Counted from the stretch's first letter, positions 17,729-27,869 are shown. The stretch is 64,000 nucleotides of DNA from Stutzerimonas stutzeri (GCF_002909485.1 NZ_PPXG01000006.1:62001-126000); one strand, 5' to 3'. Numbers and translations: made by a program. Notes: generated from the sequence alone by a model not told the origin.

Positions 17729-17774
17729 GACGACGATCTCTGAGAAGCGGAAGCAACCGACATCATAGCCCAGC

Positions 17775-17789
17775 AGTTGTACGATAACT
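17775..17789. promoter_or_regulatory. Candidate autoregulatory operator of the GntR gene
   Basis: AGTTGTACGATAACT lies 47 bp upstream of the GntR start. Its reverse complement shares 14 consecutive bases with the motif 58 bp upstream of kdgD. Placement near both start sites makes a true operator likely. Confidence 0.6.
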
Positions 17790-17845
17790 ATTGATCCATT
17801 GCATTTGTAAGGAAATAGAGCCCTGCCCGATGCGTTGAAGACGCA

Positions 17846-19450
17846 CTAGGAAGCAGTCCGGCAATGCCCAGCGCGGCAGCGGTTGGCTTCGTGGTTGGGG
17901 TCTTCCTGCATCAGCTTGCGGGTTACCCCGTTGGTCCAGCCGAAGCCATCCTGCAGTGGGTACTCGCCACCACCGGCGTGCTCGGTGCACGGTCGCAACA
18001 CGTACTTTTCCATCAACTTGCTTTCGCGCTCGAACAGGTGGCTGACGATGGTCAGCCAGCGCTCCTCGATCTCCAGCGCCAGCTCATCGTGGCCGTAATG
18101 CTGCAGCCCGCGAATACCTATCCACTGCAGCGGCGCCCAGCCGTTGGGCCGGTCCCACTGCTCGCCGCTGCCGCTGATCTCGGTTGTCGACAACCCGCCC
18201 GGCGCCAACAGACGCGCATGCACCGTTGCGGCAACCGCCTCTGCCTGGGCGTCGCTGGCCATGTGCACGAACAGCGGCGCCAGGGTCGCAGCAGTGAGGT
18301 TGTCGCGCTGGCGGGCGCGCTGCCAGTCATAGTCGAAATAGGCACCGGCGCGCGGATTCCACAGGTACTGATCAATGGCCGCCAGGCGCGCCTCGGCACG
18401 GCGGGCGAACGCCTCGGCGCAGGCCTGCTGGCCCTTAACCGCCGACAGCTCGGCGATCTGCCGCTCGAGTTTGTAGAGCAGCGCGTTGAGGTCGATGGGC
18501 AAAATGCTGGTGGTGCGGATGGTGGCCAACCGGTGGGCATCGTCCAGCCAGCGTGAACTGAAATCCCAACCGGACTCAGCTCCGGCACGCAGGTCGCGAT
18601 AGACCTCATGGCGTGGCCGGCAGCTGGCGCGCGCGGTCTCGATGTCCTCGAGATAGGACTCCTCGCGCGGCGTATCACGTTCGTCCCAATAGCGATTGAG
18701 CACCACGCCATCGGCCAGGCAAACGCAGCGCCGGTGCGCCTCGCCCGGACGTAGCGCATCGGCGCCCTCCATCCAGAAGGCATATTCCTTGTGCAACTGC
18801 GGCAGGTAATCGCTGGTACGGTACACGCCGGTTTCCTCGAACAACTCGGTCATCAGGGCGAACACCGGCGGCTGCGAGCGGCCAAGGTAATAGGTGCGAT
18901 TGCCGTTGGGAACGTGGCCGTAGGTGTCGATCAGGTAGGCGAAATTGTCCGCCATGGCGCGCAGCAGGTCGCAATGCCCACTCTCATCCAGACCGAGCAT
19001 GGTGAAATAGGAATCCCAGTAGTACAGCTCGGTGAAGCGCCCGCCCGGAACGACGTAATCATGGGGCAAGGGCAGCAGCGAGGAGTGCTCGGGATGGTCC
19101 TGCGGATGGCGGGTGAGGATCGGCCAGAGCCGGTCGATGTGCTCGGCCAGGCTGTCGTCAGGGTTGGCGACGAACTCTTTGGTCGGCATTTCATAAAGAC
19201 TGAAATGCTCGCGGACAAAAGCCGCAAGGTCGAAGCCTGGCTCATCGCAACGGGCACGATAATCATCGAGGATGGCTTCAGGACGCTTCAAGGGCGCGCA
19301 GTCGACGAAGGTCTTGCTGTCGGGAAAGATGCGCTGCATCTGCACCGCGACGAACAACTCCTGATAGCGCTCGGCGGGGGTGAGGGTATCTGCCAGCGAG
19401 ATGGCGCTGACATCATGGCTGAACGGCTGACACGGCGGGATATTGGTCAT
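17846..19450 (-). CDS. Trehalase, glycoside hydrolase family 37, apparently cytoplasmic
   Basis: It hydrolyses trehalose to two glucose units. The 534-residue protein carries both GH37 signatures: PGGRFTELYYWDSYF at about 135 and QWDRPNGWAP at about 430. It lacks a signal peptide, which points to the cytoplasmic (TreF-like) rather than the periplasmic form. The start was set at MTNIPPCQPF because this ATG overlaps the TGA of the upstream SDR gene (ATGA). A start 18 bp upstream would only extend into that gene. Coupling to an NAD(P)-dependent dehydrogenase suggests that the released glucose or a related sugar is oxidised. This is inference. Confidence 0.92.
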   Translation of the reverse strand: MTNIPPCQPFSHDVSAISLADTLTPAERYQELFVAVQMQRIFPDSKTFVDCAPLKRPEAILDDYRARCDEPGFDLAAFVREHFSLYEMPTKEFVANPDDSLAEHIDRLWPILTRHPQDHPEHSSLLPLPHDYVVPGGRFTELYYWDSYFTMLGLDESGHCDLLRAMADNFAYLIDTYGHVPNGNRTYYLGRSQPPVFALMTELFEETGVYRTSDYLPQLHKEYAFWMEGADALRPGEAHRRCVCLADGVVLNRYWDERDTPREESYLEDIETARASCRPRHEVYRDLRAGAESGWDFSSRWLDDAHRLATIRTTSILPIDLNALLYKLERQIAELSAVKGQQACAEAFARRAEARLAAIDQYLWNPRAGAYFDYDWQRARQRDNLTAATLAPLFVHMASDAQAEAVAATVHARLLAPGGLSTTEISGSGEQWDRPNGWAPLQWIGIRGLQHYGHDELALEIEERWLTIVSHLFERESKLMEKYVLRPCTEHAGGGEYPLQDGFGWTNGVTRKLMQEDPNHEANRCRAGHCRTAS

Positions 19451-20214
19451 TGTTCGCTGTAATTCCATAGCAGGCCGCCATCGACCACCAGAGTAGTCCC
19501 GGTGATGTACTCGGCATCAGGTGAGGCAAGAAAGGCGACGACCCCAGCGACATCGTGTGGCCGGCCAAGACGGCCGGCAGGGATGTTCTGCAACAGACTG
19601 GCAAGCTTCTCCGGCTGGTTCATCAGTTCGCGGTTGATCGGCGTTTCCACCGCACCCGGCGCCACGTTGTTGACCGTAATGCCCAGCGGCGCGAGCTCGA
19701 TGGCGATATTGCGCATGAGCATCTTCAGCCCGCCCTTGCTCGCGCAGTAGGCGGTGAAGTTGGGGTGCGGCAATTCCTCGTGCACCGAGCTGTTGTTGAT
19801 GATCCGCCCGCCGCGGCCCTGCTCGCGTAGATAGCGGGCGAAGGCCTGGGAGAGGAAGAACGGCCCGCGCAGATTCACGTCGAGTACCCGGTCGTAGTCG
19901 CCTTCCTCGGCGTCGAGAAACGCGGCGTGCGTCTGCACCCCGGCGTTGTTCACCAGGATGTCCAGCCGGCCCATACGCTCGACGCTCTCGTGCACCAGCC
20001 GGCGGCATTGTTCGACCTGGCTGACATCCGCAGCAATAAAGCAGACCCGCCGCCCGACGGCGCGCACCTGTTCAAGACTCGCACGGGCCTCGTCATCTTC
20101 TTCGCGACCGTTGATGACCACGTCGGCCCCCTCCTCGGCCAGGCGCACGGCGATGCCGAGGCCGATGCCGTGGGTACTGCCGGTGACCAGAGCCACCTGA
20201 TTCTGCAAGCGCAT
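19447..20214 (-). CDS. Short-chain dehydrogenase/reductase, glucose 1-dehydrogenase-like
   Basis: A 255-residue classical SDR with TGSTHGIG (11-18) for cofactor binding, NNAG (89-92), N114, a catalytic serine at 142/143, and Y156 with K160 in YCASKGG. The C-terminal VVDGGLLWNY resembles sugar dehydrogenases of the glucose 1-dehydrogenase group. It is the first gene of a two-gene unit with trehalase, with overlapping stop and start codons. The pairing suggests oxidation of glucose from trehalose, but SDR substrates cannot be fixed from sequence. Confidence 0.8.
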   Translation of the reverse strand: MRLQNQVALVTGSTHGIGLGIAVRLAEEGADVVINGREEDDEARASLEQVRAVGRRVCFIAADVSQVEQCRRLVHESVERMGRLDILVNNAGVQTHAAFLDAEEGDYDRVLDVNLRGPFFLSQAFARYLREQGRGGRIINNSSVHEELPHPNFTAYCASKGGLKMLMRNIAIELAPLGITVNNVAPGAVETPINRELMNQPEKLASLLQNIPAGRLGRPHDVAGVVAFLASPDAEYITGTTLVVDGGLLWNYSEQ

Positions 20215-20416
20215 TGCCGTTCTCCAAACGCTCTGGCGAGCGCGATGCCGTTTCGATCAGTGATGCAGATGAGACGGAACGAGCTGCCGCGCGTTCCCTG
20301 CCGCGTCCGATCACGGCAGCTGGTCGCATCGTGGCGCTACGTTAGCTGCCTAATCTTTCTCTCCTGCAGGCAAAGGCGCAAAATGGCCGGCTCTCCGCTG
20401 CTCGTCGAAGGACGTC

Positions 20417-21307
20417 ATGGCTACCGCCAATCTGCGCAAGGGTTATCTGCTGGGGCTGGCTACCTTCAGCATCTGGGGCATGTTTCCGCTCTACTTCAAG
20501 GCACTCGAACAATACGGCGCTCTCGAGATCGTCACCCAGCGGGTGATCTGGTCGGCGGTATTCGGCTCGCTGGTGCTGCTGGTCTGGCGCCACCCAGGCT
20601 GGTGGCGCGAACTGCTGATGCACCCGCGACGCCTCGGCGTGCTGGGCATCTCCAGCGTGCTGATCGCCGCCAACTGGCTGATCTACGTCTGGGCGGTGAA
20701 CCACGATCGGATGGTCGAAGCGAGCCTGGGTTACTACATCAATCCGCTGGTCAACGTGCTGCTCGGCATGATCGTGCTGCGCGAGCGGCTGCGCCCGCTG
20801 CAGTGGCTGGCGGTGGCAATGGCCGGCGTAGGCGTCAGCCTGCAGTTGCTGATGCTTGGCGAATTTCCGTGGATTTCCATCGTGCTGGCGCTGAGCTTCG
20901 GCAGCTACGGTCTGTTGCGCAAGCTGGCGCCGGTGGCCGCATTACCTGGGCTGGTGGTGGAAACCTGGCTGTTGCTACCAATAGCACTGGTCTGGCTGTT
21001 CTGGTTCAGCAGCGGCACCAGCACCGAGCCGGCATTCTGGACCAGCAGCGATGCGCTCTGGTTGATGGCCGCCGGACCGGTGACGCTGATTCCGCTGCTC
21101 GGCTTCAACGCCGCGGCGCGTCATCTGCCGTATTCCACCCTGGGCTTCCTGCAGTACCTGACGCCGACGCTGCTGCTGATCCTCGCCGTACAGCTGTTCG
21201 GCGAGCCGTTCCCGGTCGACCGTCAGCTGGCCTTCTTCTGCATCTGGGCGGGGCTCGCCGTCTACAGCCTGGACGCCTGGCGAGTGATGCGCAAAAGCGC
21301 CGGCTGA
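20417..21307 (+). CDS. rarD: RarD protein, EamA/DMT superfamily permease
   Basis: A 296-residue inner-membrane protein with ten probable spans. The N-terminal MATANLRKGYLLGLATFSIW and the following GMFPLYFKAL are characteristic of RarD (named after the chloramphenicol-sensitive rarD gene). NWLIYVWAVNHDRMVEASLG near residue 87 and YINPLVNVLLG just after it match as well. The transported substrate is not established. It stands alone, followed within 20 bp by a convergent gene. Confidence 0.88.
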   Translation: MATANLRKGYLLGLATFSIWGMFPLYFKALEQYGALEIVTQRVIWSAVFGSLVLLVWRHPGWWRELLMHPRRLGVLGISSVLIAANWLIYVWAVNHDRMVEASLGYYINPLVNVLLGMIVLRERLRPLQWLAVAMAGVGVSLQLLMLGEFPWISIVLALSFGSYGLLRKLAPVAALPGLVVETWLLLPIALVWLFWFSSGTSTEPAFWTSSDALWLMAAGPVTLIPLLGFNAAARHLPYSTLGFLQYLTPTLLLILAVQLFGEPFPVDRQLAFFCIWAGLAVYSLDAWRVMRKSAG

Positions 21308-21323
21308 AAATGCTGGAGACTGT

Positions 21324-21848
21324 CTAGGATTTCTCGGTGGGTTGCAGCTTGAGCTCGACCATCAGGTCGTCGGCCAGCGTTTCCAGGCGCTGCTGCAGCA
21401 CCTCCAGCGACAGCTCGCTCGGCACTGCCAGCCTCACCTCAGCACGAAACAGCAGCTCGCTGCTCATCGGCGCCGGCAATACCTCGGTGTCCAGGCTTTC
21501 CAGATTGACGCCATGCTCGGCGAGCAGACGGGTGATGTCGCGCACGATACCCGGGCGGTCGTTGCCGACCAGCTCCAGCTGGATTTCCTGCCAGCTAGTC
21601 GTCGGCTCCGTGCCGCTATGCGCCAGCAGGACGCGAATGCCTTGCGCCTCGAGTCCCTGCAGCGCCGCGGTCAGTTCGGCATGAGCCTGCTGCGGCACGG
21701 CCACCCGCAGAATGCCAGCGAACTGTCCGGCCATGCGCGACATGCGGCTCTCCAGCCAGTTGCCGCCGTGATCGGCGATGCACTTGGCCAGCCGCTCGAC
21801 CAGACCGGGCTGGTCTTCGGCGATGACGGTAAGAACGAAGTGGTCCAT
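21324..21848 (-). CDS. GcvR-like tandem ACT-domain regulatory protein
   Basis: A 174-residue protein with two ACT domains (about 3-75 and 90-160). The first contains LTVIAEDQPGLVERLAKCIA, the second ELVGNDRPGIVRDITRLLAE. This is the architecture of the glycine cleavage system repressor GcvR, which acts by protein-protein contact rather than DNA binding. The ATG was chosen because AGGAGCATTTC lies immediately before it. An in-frame extension of ten residues is less likely. No gcv genes are in the window, so a role in glycine regulation is by family only. Confidence 0.75.
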   Translation of the reverse strand: MDHFVLTVIAEDQPGLVERLAKCIADHGGNWLESRMSRMAGQFAGILRVAVPQQAHAELTAALQGLEAQGIRVLLAHSGTEPTTSWQEIQLELVGNDRPGIVRDITRLLAEHGVNLESLDTEVLPAPMSSELLFRAEVRLAVPSELSLEVLQQRLETLADDLMVELKLQPTEKS

Positions 21849-22078
21849 GAAATGCTCCTGTGCTGGGAAATCGCGCACGCGTTAGCGACGGCCCAATAGG
21901 TATAGCAGGCAGCGGCCACCGCGACAGGCTGCGACGCCCACGACCGGCGTGCGCAAGGTCGGAACGACAGGCTCTTTCGGCGGACTGATTTTCCCAGGCG
22001 CTTGATGTAGTATCCGGCGACTCGGACTACAAGAAACCAAATTGTCTGTCGAATTAGAAGAACCAAGTGAGGCGAGTA

Positions 22079-24259
22079 ATGACTGAGCGCGTTCAAGTCG
22101 GTGGCCTGCAGGTCGCCAAAGTCCTGTACGACTTCGTGAACAACGAAGCGATTCCCGGTACCGGCGTCGATGCCGCCGCCTTCTGGGCCGGCGCCGACAG
22201 CGTCATCCACGACCTGGCGCCGAAGAACCGCGCGCTGCTGGCCAAGCGCGACGAGCTGCAGGCGCAGATCGATGCCTGGCACCAGGCTCGCGCTGGTCAG
22301 GCGCACGACGCTGTAGCGTACAAGAGCTTCCTGCAGCAAATTGGTTACCTGCTGCCGGAAGCCGAAGACTTCAAGGCCACCACCGAGAACGTCGACGAAG
22401 AAATCGCCCGCATGGCCGGCCCGCAGCTGGTGGTGCCGATCATGAACGCGCGCTTCGCTCTGAACGCCGCCAACGCTCGCTGGGGCTCGCTGTACGATGC
22501 CCTCTACGGCACCGATGCCATTTCCGAAGAAGACGGCGCCAGCAAAGGCCCGGGCTACAACGAGATTCGCGGCAACAAGGTCATCGCCTACGCGCGCAAC
22601 TTCCTCAATGAAGCCGCACCGCTGGAAACCGGCTCCCACGTCGATTCCACCGGCTACCGCATCGAAGGCGGCAAGCTGGTCGTTTCGCTGAAGGACGGCA
22701 CCACCACCGGCCTGAAGAACCCGGCCCAGCTGCAGGGCTTCCAGGGCGAAGCCAGCGCACCGATCGCTGTGCTGCTGAAGAACAATGGCATTCACTTCGA
22801 GATCCAGATCGACCCGACCAGCCCGATCGGCCAGACCGACGCGGCCGGCGTGAAGGACGTCCTGATGGAGTCGGCGCTGACCACCATCATGGACTGCGAA
22901 GACTCCATCGCCGCCGTCGACGCCGACGACAAGACCATCGTCTACCGCAACTGGCTCGGCCTGATGAAGGGCGACCTGGTCGAAGAGCTGGAGAAAGGCG
23001 GCAAGCGCATCACCCGCGCCATGAACCCGGACCGCGTCTACAGCAAGGCCGACGGCAACGGCGAGCTGACCCTGCACGGTCGCTCCCTTCTGTTCATCCG
23101 TAACGTCGGTCACCTGATGACCAACGATGCCATCCTCGACAAGGAAGGCAACGAGGTGCCGGAAGGCATCATGGACGGCCTGTTCACCAGCCTGATCGCG
23201 GTGCACAACCTCAACGGCAACACCAGCCGCAAGAACACCCGCACCGGCTCGATGTACATCGTCAAGCCGAAGATGCACGGTCCGGAAGAAGTGGCCTTCG
23301 CCACCGAGCTGTTCGGTCGCGTCGAGGACGTCCTCGGTCTGCCGCGCAACACCCTGAAGGTCGGCATCATGGACGAGGAGCGTCGTACCACGATCAACCT
23401 CAAGGCCTGCATCAAGGAAGCACGTGAGCGCGTGGTGTTCATCAACACCGGCTTCCTCGACCGCACCGGTGACGAAATCCACACCTCCATGGAAGCCGGC
23501 CCGATGGTGCGCAAAGCGGCCATGAAGGCCGAGAAGTGGATCAGCGCCTACGAGAACAACAACGTCGACGTGGGCCTGGCCTGCGGCCTGCAGGGCAAGG
23601 CACAGATCGGCAAGGGCATGTGGGCCATGCCTGACCTGATGGCCGCAATGCTCGAGCAGAAGGTCGGCCACCCCATGGCCGGCGCCAACACCGCCTGGGT
23701 ACCGTCGCCGACTGCTGCAACCCTGCACGCCATGCACTACCACAAGATCGACGTGCAGGCGCGTCAGGTGGAACTGGCCAAGCGCGAAAAAGCTTCCATC
23801 GACGACATCCTCACCATCCCGCTGGCGCAAGACACCAACTGGAGCGAGGAAGAGAAGCAGAACGAGCTGGACAACAACTCGCAGGGCATCCTCGGCTACA
23901 TGGTTCGCTGGGTCGAGCAGGGCGTCGGTTGCTCCAAGGTACCGGACATCAACGACATCGCACTGATGGAAGACCGCGCCACACTGCGCATCTCCAGCCA
24001 GCACGTGGCCAACTGGATGCGCCACGGCGTGGTGACCAAGGATCAGGTGCTCGCAAGCCTCAAGCGCATGGCGCCAGTGGTTGACCGCCAGAACCAGGGC
24101 GACCCGCTGTATCGCCCGATGGCGCCGGACTTCGACAACAGCGTGGCCTTCCAGGCTGCTCTGGAACTGGTCCTCGAGGGTACCAAGCAGCCCAACGGCT
24201 ACACCGAGCCGGTACTGCACCGCCGCCGTCGTGAATTCAAGGCCAAGAACGGTCTGTAA
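22079..24259 (+). CDS. glcB: Malate synthase G
   Basis: It condenses glyoxylate with acetyl-CoA to malate in the glyoxylate and glycolate pathways. The protein has 726 residues, the usual length of the G isoform. It shows family motifs [15 protein letters not shown] near 271, the [11 protein letters not shown] segment near 341, and [15 protein letters not shown] near 428 (the region that carries the magnesium-binding acidic residues). [12 protein letters not shown] also fits. The start follows GTGAGGCGAGTA and gives [16 protein letters not shown], as in other pseudomonads. It is a single-gene transcript ending at a strong terminator. It fits with the acetate-type symporter genes further along. 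Confidence 0.97.
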   Translation: MTERVQVGGLQVAKVLYDFVNNEAIPGTGVDAAAFWAGADSVIHDLAPKNRALLAKRDELQAQIDAWHQARAGQAHDAVAYKSFLQQIGYLLPEAEDFKATTENVDEEIARMAGPQLVVPIMNARFALNAANARWGSLYDALYGTDAISEEDGASKGPGYNEIRGNKVIAYARNFLNEAAPLETGSHVDSTGYRIEGGKLVVSLKDGTTTGLKNPAQLQGFQGEASAPIAVLLKNNGIHFEIQIDPTSPIGQTDAAGVKDVLMESALTTIMDCEDSIAAVDADDKTIVYRNWLGLMKGDLVEELEKGGKRITRAMNPDRVYSKADGNGELTLHGRSLLFIRNVGHLMTNDAILDKEGNEVPEGIMDGLFTSLIAVHNLNGNTSRKNTRTGSMYIVKPKMHGPEEVAFATELFGRVEDVLGLPRNTLKVGIMDEERRTTINLKACIKEARERVVFINTGFLDRTGDEIHTSMEAGPMVRKAAMKAEKWISAYENNNVDVGLACGLQGKAQIGKGMWAMPDLMAAMLEQKVGHPMAGANTAWVPSPTAATLHAMHYHKIDVQARQVELAKREKASIDDILTIPLAQDTNWSEEEKQNELDNNSQGILGYMVRWVEQGVGCSKVPDINDIALMEDRATLRISSQHVANWMRHGVVTKDQVLASLKRMAPVVDRQNQGDPLYRPMAPDFDNSVAFQAALELVLEGTKQPNGYTEPVLHRRRREFKAKNGL

Positions 24260-24280
24260 CCCACGAATCAGCTGCAAGAG

Positions 24281-24305
24281 AACCGCCCTACGGGGCGGTT
24301 TTTTT
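24281..24305 (+). terminator. Intrinsic terminator of glcB
   Basis: AACCGCCC (24281-24288) pairs with GGGCGGTT (24293-24300) across a TACG loop, followed by a run of T. This is a textbook rho-independent terminator 21 bp after the glcB stop. Confidence 0.92.
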
Positions 24306-24458
24306 ATGCCTCGAATCCGCCCAACGGTTCTCAAGTTCACTTGGTTACAACCGATAACGTGACCCGAAAGGCATTTCCAGTCACAATATCGTTGCGCGAT
24401 AGCATTTAGCCATAACCGCAACTCCCGCAGTACCTGCAGCCCACCCTGGAGTCGATGC

Positions 24459-26081
24459 ATGCTTAAAAACTTCTCGCTGACCGCCAAGCTATCCTTGGTA
24501 CCAGCGGTGGCCCTGTTCGGGCTCGTTTTGTATGTTGCCTATACGTCGCTTCAGCTCTCGGCTACCGACTCGCGCCTGGTGTTTCTCGAAACCCGCGGCT
24601 ACCCGACGCTGGAGAAGGCCGACGCGGTGATCTTCCAGTTTTCCCGGGTACCGGCTCTGCTGAACAACGCGGTTGCCGCGGGCGAGCCCGGCGTGCTCGA
24701 CGAGGCGCGTGAAGTGCTGCAGCAGATCGATACGCAGCAGCAATCCTTGACGACATTGCTGAGCGATCAGCGCCAGCAGCACCAGGCGCTGGGCGACTGG
24801 CGCAAGGCCGTGCGCGACTACGCCGATAATGCGCTCGCCGCTTCGACCAAGCTGATCGACGGCAGCGCATCGTTCGACGATCTGCGCCCAAGCCTGGATC
24901 GCATGGCCAGTGATCTGGCCCAGGCACAGAAGCTCGGCAGCGATTTCCGTGCGCAAGCGTACGATGAATTTCAGCAGACTCTGGTCCAGACTCGCGAAGC
25001 CAACGCGGCCACCACGCAGCTCGGCATCATTCTGAGCCTGGTACTGGTGGTACTGGTCAGTCTCGGCGCCTGGCTGGTGATCCGCAGCGTGATGGTCAAT
25101 ATTCGCGGAGTGATCGCTTCGCTGCAGTCGATCGCCCGCGGCGACGGCGACCTGACCCAGCGGGTTAACGTCGAGTCCAACGACGAAATCGGCGCGATGA
25201 TCGAGCTGTTCAACAGTTTTCTCGACAAGCTGCAACGCACCATTCGCCAGATCATCGATGCCGCCACTCCGCTGGGCCAGGTCTCCAAGGAGCTGTACAA
25301 GCTCACCCAGGGCTCGGAAGAGAACGCCAAGTCGCAGCAGCATCACACCGACTCGATCACCCGCGACATCCTCACCATGACCGGCAGCATTCAGGAAGTG
25401 GCGCAGCGCTCGCAGCAGGCTTCCGACGAGGCCAACTCCGCAGCACGCCAGGCCGCCACCGCACGTGAGCATGTCGGCAGCCTGTCGACCGGCATCAGCG
25501 ACTTGGGTGACAGCGTGATGGGCGCGGTCAAGGCCATGGAGCAGCTGGAGGAAGAAACCCAGGAAGTCGGCTCGGTACTGACCGTCATCCGCAGCATCGC
25601 CGAACAGACCAACCTTCTGGCCTTGAACGCCGCCATCGAAGCCGCCCGTGCCGGCGAGCAGGGCCGTGGTTTTGCGGTGGTCGCCGATGAGGTGCGCAAT
25701 CTGGCGCAGAAGACCGCGGCATCCACCGCTGAGATCCAGCAGATCATCCAGCGCCTGCAAAGCAGCGCTAATACCGTGCTCAATGTCATGACCAGCAACG
25801 GCGAGAAATCCCGAGCCAGCATCGAGCGTTCGGTCGAAGCCACGCAGCTGCTGGAAGCCATTGCAGGCACGGTCAACCAGATCGACGAACTCAACGCCGG
25901 CATCGCTCAGTTCACTCAAGAGCAGATCGGCCTGTCGAGTTCCATCCAACAAGAAACTCAAGTGTTGCAGCAGGACGCACAAGCAACCGCTAACGGCGCC
26001 GAAGCCACCGCCCGACTTGGCGAGCAACTGGTGAGTACCGGAGACCACCTGCGCGCGGCTACGGGCCAATTCCGTGTTTAA
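24459..26081 (+). CDS. Methyl-accepting chemotaxis protein
   Basis: A 540-residue transmembrane chemoreceptor. A first span lies at about 8-30, then a helical periplasmic sensor of roughly 155 residues, a second span at about 188-208, a HAMP domain to about 265, and a long cytoplasmic coiled coil. The hairpin tip that contacts CheA/CheW is intact ([19 protein letters not shown] near 380, followed by [18 protein letters not shown]). No CheR-tethering pentapeptide is seen at the C-terminus. A porin gene follows after only 19 bp and a small binding-protein-like gene after that, suggesting a sensing unit that shares a ligand. Confidence 0.93.
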   Translation: MLKNFSLTAKLSLVPAVALFGLVLYVAYTSLQLSATDSRLVFLETRGYPTLEKADAVIFQFSRVPALLNNAVAAGEPGVLDEAREVLQQIDTQQQSLTTLLSDQRQQHQALGDWRKAVRDYADNALAASTKLIDGSASFDDLRPSLDRMASDLAQAQKLGSDFRAQAYDEFQQTLVQTREANAATTQLGIILSLVLVVLVSLGAWLVIRSVMVNIRGVIASLQSIARGDGDLTQRVNVESNDEIGAMIELFNSFLDKLQRTIRQIIDAATPLGQVSKELYKLTQGSEENAKSQQHHTDSITRDILTMTGSIQEVAQRSQQASDEANSAARQAATAREHVGSLSTGISDLGDSVMGAVKAMEQLEEETQEVGSVLTVIRSIAEQTNLLALNAAIEAARAGEQGRGFAVVADEVRNLAQKTAASTAEIQQIIQRLQSSANTVLNVMTSNGEKSRASIERSVEATQLLEAIAGTVNQIDELNAGIAQFTQEQIGLSSSIQQETQVLQQDAQATANGAEATARLGEQLVSTGDHLRAATGQFRV

Positions 26082-26100
26082 CGATTATTTGGAGCATCAA

Positions 26101-27270
26101 ATGACTGCACTTCGTGTCGCCGGTCTGGCAGCTGTCTGCCTGGCCGCCACCCCTGCCTTCGCCCTGGAACAGGGTGAACATCGCTTCAACGGTTTTGGTA
26201 CCGTCGGCTTCACCCACCTCGGCGGTGAAGACGACGGTCGCAGCTACGGCGGTCAGGGCCAAACCACCGACTCCTGGCGCGGTGATCAGCTGTCCAAGTT
26301 CGGCGCTCAGCTGAGCTACGGCATCACCGACACCTTGGGCGTAACCGTCCAGGCGACCGCCAAAGCGCAGCAGGACGAGTGGAAAGCCAACCTGGAGTGG
26401 GCATACCTGTCGCTGCAGGCCAGCGACCAGCTGATGCTCCGTGCCGGCCGCCTGCGCAGCCCGGTGTACATGTATTCCGAAAGCCTCGACGTCGGCTACA
26501 GCTATCCGTGGCTGCGCCTGCCCGATGAGGTCTACAGCCAGGTACAGGTCACCAACTACGAAGGCGTCGATGCGGTCTACACCGTGCCGCTGTCGTACGG
26601 TTCGGTGACTTTCCAAGTCGCTGGCGGTCAGGCGAAGAACCGTGACTACTACGCCTACGACGAGCAGTTCGATATCGACTACGGCAACCTCTTCGGCGCC
26701 AGCATCAGCCTGGCCACCAACGATTTCGGCATGCTGCGCATCGGCTATGTCGAGGCGGATATCAAGACGGATATCACCGGCACGGTCGATGCGACCGCCA
26801 TTGGCTTTGGCGCCAACGACCCCCTTTCCCTGCTCAACTTGAATAAAGAGAAGGGCAAGTTCACCTCGATCGGCTACCAGTACGACAACGGCACTTGGAT
26901 CAGCAGCAACGAGTGGACCTCGCGCCTGATCGAGAACGACGGCATGGAAGCGATCGACTCTTTCTACCTGATGGGCGGCCGTCGCTTCGGCGATTTCCTG
27001 CCGCATGTCACTTACGCACAGCTGGATGACAACGGTGGCCGTCAGAGCTCCTGGACTCTTGGCCTGAACTACCAGGCCGCGCCGACCGTGGTGGTCAAAG
27101 GCGAGTACAAGCGCGTTGATACCAAGAATGGTTACGACGGTGTGTTCACCCGCAACGCTCAAGAAGTCTTCGACAACGCCGCATACGATCTGAGTGGCGG
27201 TGTCGCAGGCACCCCAGCCCGCAACTACGACGGCGACATCGTTTCCGTCGGCGTTGATTTCGTATTCTGA
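26101..27270 (+). CDS. Outer-membrane porin-like beta-barrel protein
   Basis: A 389-residue protein with a signal peptide ending in TPAFA near residue 21, then alternating amphipathic strands rich in aromatic residues. It ends in VSVGVDFVF, with the C-terminal phenylalanine typical of outer-membrane barrels. Segments such as EWAYLSLQASDQLMLRAGR resemble the general Gram-negative porin superfamily. The ATG has GGAGCATCAA directly before it. It is packed between a chemoreceptor gene and a phosphate-binding-like gene, so it may admit the solute that those proteins sense. Substrate unknown. Confidence 0.8.
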   Translation: MTALRVAGLAAVCLAATPAFALEQGEHRFNGFGTVGFTHLGGEDDGRSYGGQGQTTDSWRGDQLSKFGAQLSYGITDTLGVTVQATAKAQQDEWKANLEWAYLSLQASDQLMLRAGRLRSPVYMYSESLDVGYSYPWLRLPDEVYSQVQVTNYEGVDAVYTVPLSYGSVTFQVAGGQAKNRDYYAYDEQFDIDYGNLFGASISLATNDFGMLRIGYVEADIKTDITGTVDATAIGFGANDPLSLLNLNKEKGKFTSIGYQYDNGTWISSNEWTSRLIENDGMEAIDSFYLMGGRRFGDFLPHVTYAQLDDNGGRQSSWTLGLNYQAAPTVVVKGEYKRVDTKNGYDGVFTRNAQEVFDNAAYDLSGGVAGTPARNYDGDIVSVGVDFVF

Positions 27271-27281
27271 GGAGCGTCCCG

Positions 27282-27686
27282 ATGAAAGCACCTATTCGCA
27301 TCCTCTGTTCCGCCGCGCTGCTCGGCATGGTTTCCCTGGCTCAGGCCGAGGTTGCCGTGATCGTCAATCCCGGCGCAGCCAAGGCGCCCTCGCAATCCGA
27401 AGTTGCCAACATTTTCCTGGGCAAGGACAAGTCCATGAAAGGCGTCGACCAGGCTGGCTGGAATTCTACAAAGGAATCCTTCTACAAAGCCGTGACCAAT
27501 AAGAACGAGTCGCAGCTCAAGTCCTACTGGTCCGGCCTGATCTTCACTGGCAAGGGTCAGCCGCTGCCCAGCGTCGCTGACGACGCCGCGGTGGTCGCCA
27601 AGATCGCTGCCGAAGCCGATGCCGTCGGTTATGTCGACAGCGCTGCCGTGAACGGCTCGGTCAAGGTACTGTTCACCCTGCCCTGA
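27282..27686 (+). CDS. Small periplasmic phosphate-binding-like protein
   Basis: A 134-residue exported protein with a signal peptide ending SLAQA near residue 22. The mature part starts EVAVIVNPGAAKAPSQSEVA, then NIFLGKDKSMKG and a late ADAVGYVDSAAVNG segment. These resemble the N- and C-terminal parts of PstS-like (PBP-like domain) phosphate-binding proteins, but at about half their length. It begins 11 bp after the porin gene, with GAGGAG upstream. A shortened binding domain linked to a receptor and a porin suggests a ligand-presenting adaptor rather than an ABC transporter component. No ABC genes are nearby. Confidence 0.75.
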   Translation: MKAPIRILCSAALLGMVSLAQAEVAVIVNPGAAKAPSQSEVANIFLGKDKSMKGVDQAGWNSTKESFYKAVTNKNESQLKSYWSGLIFTGKGQPLPSVADDAAVVAKIAAEADAVGYVDSAAVNGSVKVLFTLP

Positions 27687-27706
27687 GTTGCATCACGCGT
27701 AAAACG

Positions 27707-27730
27707 AGCCGGCCGCCAGGCCGGCTTTTT
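27707..27730 (+). terminator. Intrinsic terminator of the receptor-porin-binding protein operon
   Basis: AGCCGGCC (27707-27714) pairs with GGCCGGCT (27719-27726) around a GCCA loop, followed by a T run. It closes the three-gene unit. Confidence 0.9.
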
Positions 27731-27869
27731 ATGTCCGCGCTCAGCAGCAACAGCCCGAAACATCAGCCTGACCCTGATCAGCTCCCCCAACCGTTGAGGT
27801 GACTAGACTTACGTCCAATTGGGTCCGAACGACCTGCAGCCCACCATTAACAAAAAATGGAAGCCGACC

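Noticed and set aside
21671..24487. Very long reverse-strand open frame across glcB
   Set aside because: It lies antisense to malate synthase G, whose motifs are unmistakable. Long antisense frames are expected in G/C-rich genes.
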